Assembly: GCA_965153455.1 (NCBI GenBank)
Contig: OZ234494.1
Location: 15,500,001 to 15,564,000, forward strand
Reading direction: 5' to 3'
Source: Sphagnum compactum
Taxonomy: Eukaryota; Bryophyta; Sphagnopsida; Sphagnales
Length of the DNA: 64,000 bases
Shown here: in pieces, positions 31,686 through 44,767 of the stretch
Layout of the letters: each line of letters starts with the position of its first letter
Position numbering within the stretch: the stretch's first letter is position 1
Made by a program: the position numbers and the translations under genes
The notes under the pieces: model-generated
What the model saw: only the letters and a program-made list of their open reading frames with translations
The model's database searches: none
What the model was told of the DNA's origin: nothing

Positions 31686-34325
31686 CAATTGTAGAAAACC
31701 CCTTTTTTCAACCATAATATTTTCAATTGCATGTCATTTTCAATTATGTCTCAATTGCAAAAGAAAATTATTTAATTTAATAATTTAGTACCCTAAACAA
31801 GTTGAAACATTAATTCTTTTGGCAAACAATCGAATTCAAATCTCAATTAAAAGGATAGTCATGGAATATTTTTGGTATCCATGGGTGTTACAATTGAATT
31901 ATAGTTGAAGTTGGACTTGGAAAATGACAACATTCCAAGTTGTGCCTTTTAGGGCATTGTGTCAACTTCATGAGTCCCGTGTCCAACTATGGTCAATCAC
32001 AAACATAAACAAGGATGATAATGCCAATTGGAAATGTGAAATGCAATTTCGAACTGATGTTTTAGTTGCAACTTTGTTGTGACTATCTTTCAACTATAAG
32101 GACTATTTGTAATAGTAGGTCATACCTATATTAGGTACTTATCTAAATAGTAGTTAGTAGGTACCTACTTACTAGTTACCAACATATATATGTGTGTGTT
32201 ATCATATCTCACCTAAATTAATATAACATAGGTATATATTATTATTATGTTAAAATTATAAGTTATTATCAATATTAATAATATTATCAACCATTATTCA
32301 CTTTAATAAAATTATATTTTATAAAAAAATTACTTCATATAACTAATATTCAATTATATGCATTAATGTATATTAGTATTATAATGAGTATGAATGTTTG
32401 TGAAAACTTATTTATAAATATCAAGTTTATGTATTATTTTATGTTATTTCTACCATCAATTATATAATTAATTATAAATAATGAGTTAAATTATAATTAA
32501 AATATTTAATGAATATTAGTTATATGAAGTGATTTTCAATTAATAAAATTATAGTTAATATTTAGAAAGATAAAATATAATAACATAAATATTATCGATA
32601 TTATCAGTTATTATTATAAATATTTAATATTGATGATAATAAGTTTTTTTATTTGATAATAGATATTTTTATGTTTAATATTCAGTGTAGTTAATAGGTG
32701 GATTAAGTTAGTATAACATAACCAATGGGTAGGGTAGACACGCTTGTCACCAACCCTTACCATATTTTTGAAAATTCTTCTCTTTTTGGAAAAACATTTC
32801 ATGACCATAGGTGAACCAAATGAAAATTTACAATACTTCTTGGAACTCCAAAAACAAAGAAGCACGAAAAGGATAAGCTTGTTCAAAGAGAAAATAAAAC
32901 ATTTAAACCCCCTTACTTTCAAATTTCATATCTTCCTTATTTCCTTTTTTTTTTGGAACAATTTAGAAAGCTATGGAAACGCCATCTAAAACTTTATAAA
33001 ACCTCTTTTATGTGCAAAGACAATAGAGTGACTTCCAAAGATCCTAAGTTCTAGAATGCAAACTGGTCATATGTGCCAACCCACATGCCCATGACCCCCT
33101 TCACTTAGAGAAGGCATATCTTGCTCATTCCTTCATTGATTTGAGCGATTTTTGTTGCATTGGATGTGTCATTTGAAGCTTTACAAAACCTCTTTGAATT
33201 GCAAAGATAATATATTAACGTCCAAAGACCTTAAGCTCCAGAATGCAAACTGGTCATATGTGCCAACCCACATGCCCATGACCCCCTTCGTTTGGAGAAG
33301 GCATATCTTGGTCATTCTTTCATCAATTTGAACAATTTTTGTTGCATTCATTGTGCCATCTGAAGGGCTACAAAATGTTTTTGAACTCCAAAAACATCAG
33401 AGCAATGTACAAAGCTTTATAAGTCTTTGTCTTTAAGTTATCAACATGTTTATCCTAGTAGTTGTCTAAAATGTAATTAAATTGTAGATGTAATTAAAAC
33501 TAACATGTAATTGTTTGTTTCATATTCTTTGTCATATGTTTCAATTTTGCAAACTATATAAGTAAAGCATCAACCGTTTTTATAAAGCAAATGGTACTTG
33601 GAATGAGCCAATCAAAATGGTTTAACCCTAAAAACTAAACCAAAAATAAATACGATTATCCTAAACTAGCTTATTTAGTAAATAGGTTTTGATGAGTAGG
33701 TAGTTTAGCTACCTACTTAACCAAGTTTAGGTAAGTAGGTAAATATTTTACCTACCTACCTGCATAGGTACCTAAATTTAATCAATTAGGTAGATAAGTA
33801 CCTAGGCTTAGTTAAATATGAAGTTTATGTTCATGTGTCAAAATTTTATTGGATGCAAGATGGATGATTTAAATTAATGTTATCTATCAATAATATTATT
33901 TTTTAAAAATAATTGATCATTGCCAAGTGTCATTGTTTCCTTAATCCATGTGTTAAACTATCCCCTTTTCTTAAATTGGTCAATTCATATAAATTTAATT
34001 TTTCTTTTAATATTGCAATACAAAATTGATAACGTCATGAAATATCATTCGATGGAGTTCATCCAACCTATTGTTCAAATTGAAAATGATTTTAAACTAT
34101 AACGATCGATGCCATTCAAAACTAAAATGGTTTGAAGTGGCGATTGATGTGGTGTTGACATGTGGCTAATGTTTTCAACTGGAATTTGCTTGCAACTTGT
34201 ATTTGTTGACTACCATGGTTAAGTTGCAAATAATATTTTCCAACTAAATCTGTTGTTTTCAATTAGAAATTGTAGTTGAAAGGAAGTTGGAAATGTAGTT
34301 GGAAAAAGGGCATTTTCTACTAGTG
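31686..34325. mobile_element. CACTA-like element (degenerate)
   Basis: The right end, read on the minus strand, begins CACTAGTAGAAAATGCCC at 34325, a CACTA-type terminus. The left end at 31686 reads CAATTGTAGAAAACCCC, the same sequence with a few changes, followed by a TTTTTTCAACC block mirrored at the right end. Flanking trinucleotides (GAA and AAA) are nearly a 3-bp duplication. CAATTG/TAGTTG words are frequent near both ends. No transposase is visible, so it is non-autonomous or decayed. The middle includes a family B repeat. The left boundary is the weaker call. Confidence 0.5.
32720..33430 (+). repeat. repeat family B, copy 2, with 187-bp tandem units
   Basis: Diverged relative of 13768-14356, sharing CTTACTTTCAAATTTCATAT-type and GGAAACGCCATCTAAA blocks. 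Within it a unit of 187 bp is tandemly repeated: AACTGGTCATATGTGCCAAC starts at 33061 and 33248, and GGCATATCTTG(C/G)TCATTC at about 33113 and 33300. Confidence 0.75.
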
Positions 34326-37300
34326 AAATAATCAATATTAATTAATCATAGTAAATAAATTATCCATTATCCGTAATTTACATTATAATTAGTAATGTAT
34401 TATGGTACTTGAATATGTAGTATGTACGTTCAAGTCACTTGTGGCAGGTTCCAACCCTATTGAATCACATCTTGTATGTTTGGGGTTAATTACATGTTAC
34501 CATACTAAGTGAAGGTTTGAAATGTAAAACCTCCAATTATACTTTGGGTATTTGTTATACTAGCAAGTATCAAATTGAGGTGTAGGTGTTTGTTATTTAT
34601 TACTTGTTGTGATTTACTTTCATTAAGTGGCATACTTGTAGCATTAATGTTTAAAATTGGGGTAAATATACAACCTTAATTTGTGTTGTCAACACATGCG
34701 TTATATAAACCTCCAAGTAAAACCTACAAGAGGCCATTGTAGACCTAGGTGTTGGGTATTTATTGATAGTTCATTCTATTGTTAGTTGGTGGTCTTACTT
34801 TTAAATTAATAGTTCAATAGTTGGGATCTAAATATTTTACCTTCAAATATAGTTGTTAATATATCTCTTGTACTTTTTAGGGTGTCTCTTTTACTTGTGT
34901 TACTCTTACATTACTTGCTTATAATGAGTTGTGTAATAGTCTCCTAGTAGAGGCAATTGCAAACATGGGTGTTTCGTACTTATTGGTAATTCATTTTACT
35001 TTTAATATATGATCATACTTGTTGCATTAGGGTTTTAGTAGATGGGGTACCTACCTTGTACTTGTCAAGTACACATGTTATTTATGGGTATTTTTTTTTT
35101 AATTGTGGGGTTCTATTGGTACTTACTGATTAAGTTTTGTTATAGTGTATTATCCAGGGGCAAGTGCAAACCTAGGAGTTTGGTACTTGTGGTTGCTTGT
35201 ATTAGTTACATTCTTGTGATCATACTTGTTGCATTTTTAATGTTAAAGTGAATTAAGGGTATTGCTTCATCTTCTCTGATTTTATTACTCAATATTTGAA
35301 AACACACTACATATTTTAAGACTACTTGATTGGAAGTCAATAGATGTAATATGTACTATACATGCATGTTTTGTAACTATCTTTAAACATCCTGACATCA
35401 CATAATTGTGATTGTTTTTAATAGATAAAATAAATTCATTTTAGGAAGGAACATCCATCATGCCAAGTTGGGCTTCAATCTTTTGAGAAATTGAAGCCAT
35501 TCTATGTCAGGAGATTAAAGGAACGAAATACTTGTGAATGCAAATATCATGTTGAAATGATTGAGCTATAACATGGATTCAACAATATGTGAACAACAAC
35601 AAAATGAATAAGGTGTTTGCAAGCTAGGGTGGATCAATTTTGTGTCCATAAATGAGTCCATAGTAGTATATTTCTAGAAAATACTTGACTATTTACAAAA
35701 AGACATTTGTCAAATCTATTGGCTTCACCTAATTTGGGCCATTCTTTTAATTAAATGATGTCATTGGCTTAAGTGAAAATTTGTAGCAAGTATAGGTGGG
35801 GTAGATATTAGACATTTAAATCAAAATGGAAAACACAAACGTTTCAAATTTTTGTGGTCTTGATTGTTGTGAAGATTGTTAGTACCCGCCTTAGAATCGG
35901 GATATCACCTTGCATGATTGGCTTGGTGGGCAAAAACACACTAGGGTGTCACAATTTTAGTGGATTAGAATCTTTTTTCAAAGTCCTTTTCTAGTGTAGT
36001 TGAAAATTGGCTTAAAATATGAATATCTAGATGATATTGAAAGTAATTTTTTTTTCCATTTCCAATTTCAAATCATGATGTTATAAGACCTATAAAAAAT
36101 ATCACAAAAGAATTTTTTAATAATTATTTTAAAATGCTTTAAAAGACTTTTAAAATAATTATAGTTTTTGGGATTCTAAAAAGTCCATTTTAAATATGAT
36201 TCATCTAATATTACAAAGTTTCAAACACATAAGACTAATACATTGTAAGATAAAAGTCCATATCCATGAGTTTTGCAGGTGTGAGAAAAAGTGTGGGTGA
36301 AATTCAAAAGTCCATTACTATTGGCTATCCATGATTTTGATTTGATTTTTTCATTCTTGGAAGGTTGATTATGATAGCTTTAGATAAGTGAGTCCTTTTT
36401 TCTATTATTTCAATGAATTTTATTTTTATTTATTTTCTTGTATCTAGGGAATACAAGAAAAATTACCATTATGATGTCCATATAAGGTCATCATAATGTG
36501 CAAACACCTTGGCATCAAGTCATGTTTTGTATTGTAAATGTGTATTGGCTATGGGCTACAAATGATGACGTGGTGAACATAAATGATTATAATATGAGTT
36601 CTCAAAAAACCCTGTCTATTGAGAAAATAAAAACTTTGTGGATGATGGTACATAGAAACCATGTATGTCGACTTCAAGGTTGATATGTTTGGGAATGGCA
36701 AGACAACTAGCTTGCAACAAGATCGGGAAAATGATGAATTGGGCAATGCATGTTGACAGGAGTAATAGTGAGCAACAACATTGCAAAACAAGGTCATTTT
36801 AAAAGTAAATTGAAGTCATAAGCTCTAATGAAGAAACTCAAAAAGGGGTGTAGACAGAAAAGGTACATGACCAAGTGGTTGCACACACAAATATAATGTT
36901 AGGTAAGTTTTTTCCATATATTTTTTTGGTGCAAAGGTTAATGGTCACTTGTAAGAATGAATTTGTTGCATTTTCAAAGCTTGAGTAATTATGTATTTGG
37001 TGCTATTTTTGCTTTTTCTTATAATGTATTTGCCTACAAGCAACTTTATAATAAAGTTGGGATCATCCACGTCATTATGAAAAAAAAGGTTGTTGTGCAA
37101 TTGGCCTTGCAACTAAATTTTCGAGTTGCAGAGGACACTTGTAACTCATTATATTCATATGCCATGAATGTTAGTGGACAAGTTGCATGACTTGTAGAGT
37201 TGCAATTCATTGTATATATGGTGCCACTCATTGCAACTCAATTGTAATTCTGTTAAAACAATTCATTTTCAACTATTATGCAACACCATTATAATTGCAC

Positions 37301-37859
37301 CCATGATGTCCTGTTGATTTCATTTATTATCATCCATCTATTAAAAATTTAACAGATGGCACTATGAAGATTTTTGGACATAAAAATTATTATTTTTTGA
37401 AATATTGATTTTCATTGTTCATTATGATTGTTAATGATGGTATGATATTGTGACACGTGGCACAATAAAAAATTGTCACATTGCATATTCATTATATTTT
37501 GGAAAAAAACATATAAATATAAATATCTATTTTAGTAGCTATATAGGTTATACATAACCATAGGTAGGTAGAAAAATAGGACCTACTTACTTAATAAGTA
37601 GGTAAGTAGGTAAGAAATCACAAGAGTAAGTGAATTAAAAAATAACCATGAATTAAAATTTTTTTTTTAATGTTGTGCCTTTATGTTAAATTTTTTTGAG
37701 CTCATCCCAAAATGGCACTTATATTTTAATGTGAAATATAATAGAATGTTTTTTTATAATATAATTCATAACATGGGATTCAAAAACAAAACATATGGGT
37801 TAAATCTTTTAGTTGTTCCTTAGTTGTAAATTAAATTGTAATTGAGTTGCAACTACAAC
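34326..37859. other. gene-free AT-rich transposon debris
   Basis: No gene. Short motifs such as AGTTGCAACT and CTAGTG recur, and there is a GGTA-type tetranucleotide stretch at about 37560-37615. I could not draw reliable element boundaries here. Confidence 0.4.
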
Positions 37860-38400
37860 GTTGAAACGCTTAAGGCCAGCCAAATCCAAAGGGAAGGCTC
37901 CATTGTTTCTGGTGTCTAAAGAATACTTGACCTTTCATATCGATGCCTCTAAAGCACTAAAAATTGTCAAAAATGGAATAGAATTGAAAAAGTTATGGCT
38001 CGCCAAAGTAAAAGGGGTCAAGAACTCAAAAAACAAACCATCGAACATTACAAAGGCCAATTCCCAAAAACCTAAAGAATCCTTGTATGTTGTTTTGTTG
38101 TTATTAAAGTTCAAAAACGATTTATAGAATTTTAGGTGGTGTTCCTATAACATTTTAGATTGTTTAAAATGAAGAAAAAATAAAAAAGTTATGAGGTTTG
38201 AAAGTAGGAAGGGTCCAAAGATGAAACAAAAAAGAAAAAAAATGTGTTTTGTAAGTTGGAAAGCTTATTTCTCTTTTTGTTATTTTTTCATTACTCCTTT
38301 TCCTCTACATTTCAAAAATAATTTTTAGAGCTTGAAGTAATGTTCCCATAACATTTTAAATCACTCAAAATGAAGCACATATGATGAAGATATAAATAAT
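37860..38400 (-). repeat. dispersed repeat family B, copy 3
   Basis: Reverse complement shares GACCCTTCCTACTTTCAAAC, CTCATAACTTTTTTATTTTT, GGAACACCACCTAAAA and the end block CCCTTTGGATTTGGCTGGCC with copy 1. The 88-codon frame inside is explained by the repeat and is not a gene. Confidence 0.75.
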
Positions 38401-39600
38401 TGATGAATATGTATCTTTATTAAGTTATAAGTAGTTGTATTATAGTCATAACATAGTTGAATAGTAGTTTTTTAGTAGTGGTGCACTAGTGACCGTATTA
38501 ATTATATCAATGAGAATTATAATCGAAAACTAGTTGCAAATGTATCCCATAATGGGTGATGGAAATGTGCACATGTGGCTGATCACATGTAGGTACATTG
38601 TACCTGGTTACAACATAGACATTGTTGCTTTAATGTCAGATTTACAATAGTTCCAAAGTAGTTGCCACATGCAATTACAATGCAACTTTTGAAAAAATCA
38701 AACATGGTTGATTACATATGTATGTACGGTGTGTATAAATTACCATATAAAAAACTCACTTGCAACTATAATATAATTAACTAATTTTCTCACATAACAA
38801 TTTATTTATTAATGCACCGTATTTCTAAGGGGATAGTTGTAAACTAGTTGTAATATTCAATAGAGAGTTGTATAATAATTGTATATGAGTTATTTTAAAA
38901 GTTTTAGTTGCAAAGTATTATGATTTCGATAGAAACAATTTTTCATAGTGTGTTGTTTAGTTTTCAATGATCGTGTTCATTGTGTGCAATGTGTTTCTTA
39001 CATTAAAAATTTCAAGTATGTTTACATTGTTAGACCTATAGCTTCACACATTATCCAATTGAGCATTACATGCAACTTCATCAAAGCTATGCAAGGGAAT
39101 TTTCTTTTGAATAGATGTTTGGAATAGATTTTGATATGAGATGTTTGTTCAAATGTCAAGGTTCATGTATATTGTTTGTGACGATAGATTGTCAATTATT
39201 TAGGATTTAAGGCTTGGTTCTTGTTTTTTGGTTGGTAGGTTCAAGTATGAAATGAAAAAAATTGTCCCCCTTTTCTTGTTTCTAAAATCATTAGATTTTG
39301 AAGGAATTTTTTTTCTTATTTTTACTTTCTACAATAGATGATTCAGTTTTGATTTTGACATTTAATTATTAGATAGGTTCTTTGGGTGTGGTTATTCAAA
39401 AGTTATTTTTCATGGTTAAGGTTCTAGCAAAAAGAGTTCCATGATCCCATTCTTCAATTCTTTTGAAGGTTCAATCAAAACTTGGGTGTTGGTTGAAGTC
39501 TAAGTCACAAGAAATTGAACCCGAGTTTAACATTACAAATGAGGATTCACCTCTCAATTCTTGAAGACCACCTCTGTCTCATGTGTAGGGTCTAAGCTAG
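38401..39600. other. gene-free AT-rich stretch
   Basis: Contains TTTTAGTAGTG near 38477 and TTTTTCATAGTG near 38945, which might be CACTA-type ends, but no matching partner ends were found. Confidence 0.35.
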
Positions 39601-40019
39601 TGTTGGGCAGGTACCCAGTTTGGTGGGTTATAACCATGATTCCAACTCCAATTAGTAAAATTGATCAAATCAGAATTTTGGGTCCAAGTTTTCGACCAGA
39701 CCTAGAACTGGGTTCATGGTTTTACTTACGTTTGGGAACCAAAACCAGAACTCAATTTTTTTTTAAACCAACAGAACAAACAAGTAACCAGAGATTAACC
39801 AGTAGTCAACCACTGGTTTTGATGTGAGTTCCCTGAAACCAGATCCAAAACAGGTCTGATTTTCAAAATTGGAACCAAGACTGATATTTGTTTTGAAAAA
39901 TTGGATGCAAATCTGGGAATTGTGTTCCAGTTATGTGTTGAACCTTAAGCATTCTGAATTGTTGTTCCAAACCAGGAATTGGAAGTTCTTGGTAAACGTG
40001 AAGAACCACCCAACACTGG
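39601..40019. mobile_element. small hAT-like non-autonomous element
   Basis: Starts TAGTGTTGGGCAGGTACC and ends with ACCACCCAACACTG, so its ends are inverted copies of a CAGTGTTGGG-type hAT terminus, like that of the large element at 59944. Internal sequence is rich in ACCAG/TGGTT words. An exact 8-bp target duplication is not evident (GTCTAAGC against GTGCAGTC). It encodes nothing recognisable. Confidence 0.55.
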
Positions 40020-41995
40020 TGCAGTCAGATTCAAAAAACTAATGGGAACCAAAACAAGAACTAGCCTAGCGTCTTTGCAAACTTTCCATGCTAGTTTTTT
40101 TCCAAACTTAAAAAATAGCAAGCACTAGCATCTAAGGCTTCTGTGAAACCAAGAAACAGACTACACTTATCCTAAGTTCGAAATTCCAAACCCATTTTCC
40201 GAATCAGTGGTGTGTTAATAAATAAAGTTTGCAGGGTTTTCACTTGATTTCGATGGCTTTACACCATTCAACGTACAGTGCACAGGCCATTGTAGTGCAA
40301 CTGGTGGACCTAAGTTCTTAAGATTTCCAGAATTGTTTTCTTTTGTGAATTTTGCAGAGTAGCCAAAGTGGCAATGATTCACATTAATATTTAGCCAGAT
40401 ATGGTTATAAGCTAAAACATGAAAGTAAAATTTCTCAAACATCCTTCTATATTTTGGGCTATATACATGAACCATGTATAAAAAAAAATCTGGTGTTTTT
40501 TCGTAAATTTGGGTTGAATTCCTGCTATTGAAAATCTCAAAAAGACTTGATTCTAGCACTTTTAATTTACAATATATATAGCTTTTGGCTATATAAGCCA
40601 GCAAAAAAAGGGCTGATTCCCAGTTGCTATGTACACAGCCCTGTATGTACTATCATGCTAAAATACGTATTTTGTATGATGTTACCTCGTTACAGTTCCT
40701 ATACGTCTTCTTATTAGTCGTGCGCGGCTACCTCCTGTCTGCCGTGCGCCATTTCTTGAGCCGCGCCGCGTCACGGGGATAGCTTGTCGAAGTGTGAGTT
40801 CAAATGTCGGAGCTAGAGCGCCAAGGAAATTTTTGATAGAAATCCATAGTGCTATTAAAACAAGGGTTTCACTCTCTCGAAACGTGCATTTAAAAATGGA
40901 TTACTTTCTGTCGGATCCGTGGTATTATAAGAAATAGTATATTTGCTCAAGATCAGCACTAATTATATTTAGCAGCTGCACAGTCATTCTCGTCTAAGAA
41001 TCAGTGTTTAGCTTTTATAAATTTTTGTTTTTAGCCAAAGTGACAATCATCCATAGGAAGATGTAGAAAAAGTAGCCATTGTCCTTAGGAAGAATTAGCC
41101 AAAACTGGCTATAAACCATATATGAAGTACAAAAGTTTAATCATCCCTTTTTCTTTTTTTTTCTATACATTGAAAACCAAATATAAAATCCTGGTGATTT
41201 TTATTATTTTTCCCCCTCACTGTGTCTGCGTCCATGTGAACATGAATAGATTCTAGGCATCAAATTTCTAGATGAATATAGATTCTAGATACCTACATTT
41301 GCCAAATTTCATGTAGCTCTCTGGAAACTGGATCAGCAATTTTTAATTTTTTTTCCAGATTTCTGAAATTGCATGATTGACTAGCATCCCAAGAGGGATT
41401 TAACATTGAATGGCTACAGGTTTTTAGAACCTGCCTAACTAGTAGAAAACCTAGTTTAAACAATGCTACCAAACTAAAATCAGAATCCAAATGTGGCGAA
41501 TGTTTTGCAATAATCCACCCTCCCCCTTCCCCAAAGTATAGTGATTTTTTTCAGAAAAAGGAGAATATTGCAATAGAATACTCCCTTTTTATATTTATGT
41601 TTGGCAACTTGGCGAAATTTCACACCCGGAAAAACGCTTCTCTGTATCCATAAAGCTAACAGCTTGAATCGGATCTGAGAAGCTGCAGTTGCCAACGAAT
41701 TCTTATACTATTGATCAGAGTAGTTGCAGCTGATCATGTGATTCAAGTTAAGAGATTTGTGGTGGAATTCGTAATAATGCCGGATCAATCTTATGCTTTC
41801 TTGGGTTTTCTGTGGATCCTTTTCAACTTGTGGGAAGCTGATGCTGCTGCTGCAGCATTAAGGACGCTCAATGTGCAGGGAGACAAGATATGAGGATTGC
41901 TGCTGAAAATTGCAGCTCGGAACTGGATTGTTCGAAGGGCGTAATTAGATATCTGTGCTCTTGAAACTCACTCGGCCACAAGGTAATATTTTAAT
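40020..41995. other. upstream region of DUF4220 gene 2
   Basis: Contains a CpG-rich patch at 40715-40810 and family D repeats. The last few hundred bases are probably promoter and leader of gene 2. A 60-codon frame at 41711-41893 lies in this leader region; it has no recognisable domain and could be an upstream frame or chance. Confidence 0.4.
41030..41210 (+). repeat. dispersed repeat family D, copy 2
   Basis: Matches the reverse complement of 25655-25830 through several blocks, including ATCCATAGGAAGATGTAGAA and GGCTATAAACCA. It lies about 0.8-1 kb upstream of DUF4220 gene 2. Confidence 0.7.
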
Positions 41996-44767
41996 ATGGA
42001 ACGGCAATTTCATAGCACTAGGAGCCAGCTAGTTGGAGCAGCAGTCATGGTATTGCAACTGTGGAGCAGTACTGTTTCAGCAAGGGATGGAACTCGGAAA
42101 ATATTCTTCAGAGCCTTAGTGGGCGGATCAGCTGCCGGATCTAGTACTACTACCAGTGGAGCTCCTGCAATCCCCCCTGCTGCAGATCCGGGAATTCTTC
42201 AAGTATTGGATGACCAGGTTATTCCTGCAGCAGGCCTGTTGGTAAGCCTCTTCTTCCAATTGACGATGCTGATCACCGGCTGGCTCAGGAAGCGAACCTC
42301 GGCAGCAAGCGCACCTGCGTGGATGGCCTATGTATCAGCCGATATTTTGGCCTTCTACTTGCTTGGGCTACTGACAAGAACCGAATCCCATACTGGAGTC
42401 TATGGGCTCTGGAGCGCACTCCTCATATACCAATTGGGCGGTCCTGACAACTTCACAGCCTACGAGAGAGCAGACAGTGAGCTCTGGATGCGACACCTGC
42501 TGAGTTTGCTCCAGCAAGTGGCCACGGCCGCGTACATCATCGCTGTGAACACAAGAGGCTGGTTGCTGATACCTACTCTCATAGTCTTCGTGATCGGAGT
42601 TACTCGATACTGGGAGCGGAACTCGGCGCTCAGACACAGCAGCAGGACGGGAATCAACAAAGCCATGTCGCCAATCTACCTCTACATGATGAATTACTTA
42701 CCACTACGTCGGGGAAGAGGACCCGATGGGACCGATATGCTGGAGTTTCTGCTCGCTGGTGGCGCAGAATGGATGCAGAAAGTTCGTTCAGGGCAAGAGC
42801 CCGAGCATGATCCAAACGTGGTTACGACTGGGGAGATAGAGCGCGAGTTGGAGTTTAGTACCCCTGCTTTCACGGATTGGGCAATTCGCTTGACTGTGGC
42901 TAGCGCTTCGGCCACTGCTTACTTGCGTAGAGTGGTTTCCCTGGCCAGAGGCGAGCAGTTCCAGCATGTCGCGCCAATGAGGAACCTATGGTTTGATAGG
43001 CATCTCCAAGACAAGCGGAAGTGGCTTCCTTACATTCACATGGAACAAAACTTTCTATATAATCTCCTGTACGCGAAGCCCGTAGACTTGGAGCGGCACC
43101 TCTTGTCGATGTTATTAAGAATGTTCTCGAGCTTTGCCCTTGTCGCCGCCTTGCTCATCACCTTCTGGCGTGCGAGCAAGGAGACGTGGGACGGGCACGC
43201 GAGTTTCAAAGTAACTACTTACATTGTCCTCGCAGTGGGTTCCGTTGTCGAGGTCGCGTACTTCATCCGCCTTGTCTTCAGCAAAGGTGCTGTGGTTGCC
43301 ATGTTGGTCGCTCAATTGCGAACTCAACGTCGACTTAGAGCTGTTCGTTCTCGAGTAGGAAAATTCTTCCTTGCAGCAGAACTGTCGATAAACAGGTTTG
43401 TTTGCGAGAAGGCCATGCGCATCACCATGTTTCTCGAAGATAACATCCTCACACTCAAAATTCTTTATGTTCCGCCGTCCAGTCGGAACTTCCTAGTGGG
43501 GATACCATTACCATGCGCAATTCTGCTGAGGACGCTCATGGTCTTCCCCCGTCTGTTTCACAAGCTCGCAGTCGTCGGCCTGGACCAAACGGGGATTAAT
43601 CTTGGGCCAGGTACAGATAGGGGCTGGGAAATGTTATCATGGACTTTCCGGGAGGAATGTGATATAGAGACCGAGTTTAGCAAGATTCAAGCCAGCCAAG
43701 ACGAAGCTGTGGCCGGAATCTTTGAGCCTCTTCTCCAAATCACACAAGCACAAGAGAATAGGCGATCAGAGCCTGCAAGCGTCCCCAGTGCTATCCCGGT
43801 ATACTCCGAAGCTTGCCGGCACACAGTAATATCCTTCTACAATTCAGACTGGGAGCATGTGCTGATCACCTTTTGGTTAGCGACCCTCAAGGTTCTTAGA
43901 ATCGAGAACTACGATACTAGTGATCACAACAGTCATCACTCCAGCTGCTTGAATGGGTCGAACAACTCTCAACCTGATGTTGACGCCAACACCCATGTTG
44001 AGTCCCGACTGCCTGAAGATTCAAACGACCACGAACTTGACCTAGATCTCGATACAGCAGGAATCGAGTTATCAACTGATCAAGGTGACAACTTAAACCA
44101 AAGAAACACAGGCAATATGGAAGTGATTTCCGATCGGAATATTATGAACCCAAATCTTGGCGATGACAATTCTGGTGATCCAGGATCCGAGACAACTGAT
44201 GGCATGAATTCTGATCATGATCCAGGATCAACCCAATCTGTGACGACGAACTCCGAGGTAGCAGATCGGACTAAGACAGTATGGCAAATGCTATACGTGA
44301 ACCGTCTGCTCACGGTTTGTCCCCAACTTCTACCTACCCAGCTAGACGTAACGAAGGAGCTAGTGAAAAGGAACTTGGCGCAAGCTGAGGCGGACATCAA
44401 GGATCCATCGAGATGGCTAGAGAATACGAGACAGGAGGTGTCTGAGCTAGGAGAGGCGATCCATGTGCAATTCAGATTGGGAAATGGGACCGAGGTAGAA
44501 GGTTTCACATTCGAGGGTCACTTGAGCAATGAAGCTGAACAGTTTAGCGATTGCCAGTGGGCCAGCAACCATCTAGCAGTGTTGCTTCTGCAGATGGATG
44601 CTGCGAAGAGATGGGAAGTGTTGAGGACGTCGGCTTGCTGGTTCATTGCGTGTTTAGCTCAAGCCAACAAGGTGGAAGAGCATTGTGCAATGCTTAGGGA
44701 TGGTGGCGAGCTCCTCACCACACTCTGGATTCTCTCCAGTGACTTGGGAGGTGGAGCACAATATTAA
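41996..44767 (+). CDS. DUF4220/DUF594 family membrane protein (gene 2)
   Basis: Intact single-exon frame of 923 residues, clearly paralogous to gene 1 over its whole length. Hydrophobic segments lie near 78-97 and 107-127. The GLWSALLIYQLGGPDNFTAY signature is at 137-156, with ELWMRH after it; more hydrophobic segments correspond to 380-445. A polar Asn/Asp/Ser-rich linker near 645-755 is longer than and different from that of gene 1. The last 30 residues, including HCAMLRDGGELLTTLWIL of DUF594, are identical to gene 1. The N-terminus is less conserved between the two. Family function is not established; a multi-pass membrane protein is the safest reading. Unlike gene 1 it has no inverted copy beside it. 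Confidence 0.93.
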   Translation: MERQFHSTRSQLVGAAVMVLQLWSSTVSARDGTRKIFFRALVGGSAAGSSTTTSGAPAIPPAADPGILQVLDDQVIPAAGLLVSLFFQLTMLITGWLRKRTSAASAPAWMAYVSADILAFYLLGLLTRTESHTGVYGLWSALLIYQLGGPDNFTAYERADSELWMRHLLSLLQQVATAAYIIAVNTRGWLLIPTLIVFVIGVTRYWERNSALRHSSRTGINKAMSPIYLYMMNYLPLRRGRGPDGTDMLEFLLAGGAEWMQKVRSGQEPEHDPNVVTTGEIERELEFSTPAFTDWAIRLTVASASATAYLRRVVSLARGEQFQHVAPMRNLWFDRHLQDKRKWLPYIHMEQNFLYNLLYAKPVDLERHLLSMLLRMFSSFALVAALLITFWRASKETWDGHASFKVTTYIVLAVGSVVEVAYFIRLVFSKGAVVAMLVAQLRTQRRLRAVRSRVGKFFLAAELSINRFVCEKAMRITMFLEDNILTLKILYVPPSSRNFLVGIPLPCAILLRTLMVFPRLFHKLAVVGLDQTGINLGPGTDRGWEMLSWTFREECDIETEFSKIQASQDEAVAGIFEPLLQITQAQENRRSEPASVPSAIPVYSEACRHTVISFYNSDWEHVLITFWLATLKVLRIENYDTSDHNSHHSSCLNGSNNSQPDVDANTHVESRLPEDSNDHELDLDLDTAGIELSTDQGDNLNQRNTGNMEVISDRNIMNPNLGDDNSGDPGSETTDGMNSDHDPGSTQSVTTNSEVADRTKTVWQMLYVNRLLTVCPQLLPTQLDVTKELVKRNLAQAEADIKDPSRWLENTRQEVSELGEAIHVQFRLGNGTEVEGFTFEGHLSNEAEQFSDCQWASNHLAVLLLQMDAAKRWEVLRTSACWFIACLAQANKVEEHCAMLRDGGELLTTLWILSSDLGGGAQY

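Noticed and set aside
38477-38956. Second CACTA element between TAGTAGTG and CATAGTG
   Set aside because: The ends share only CACTA, with no longer inverted similarity and no 3-bp duplication.
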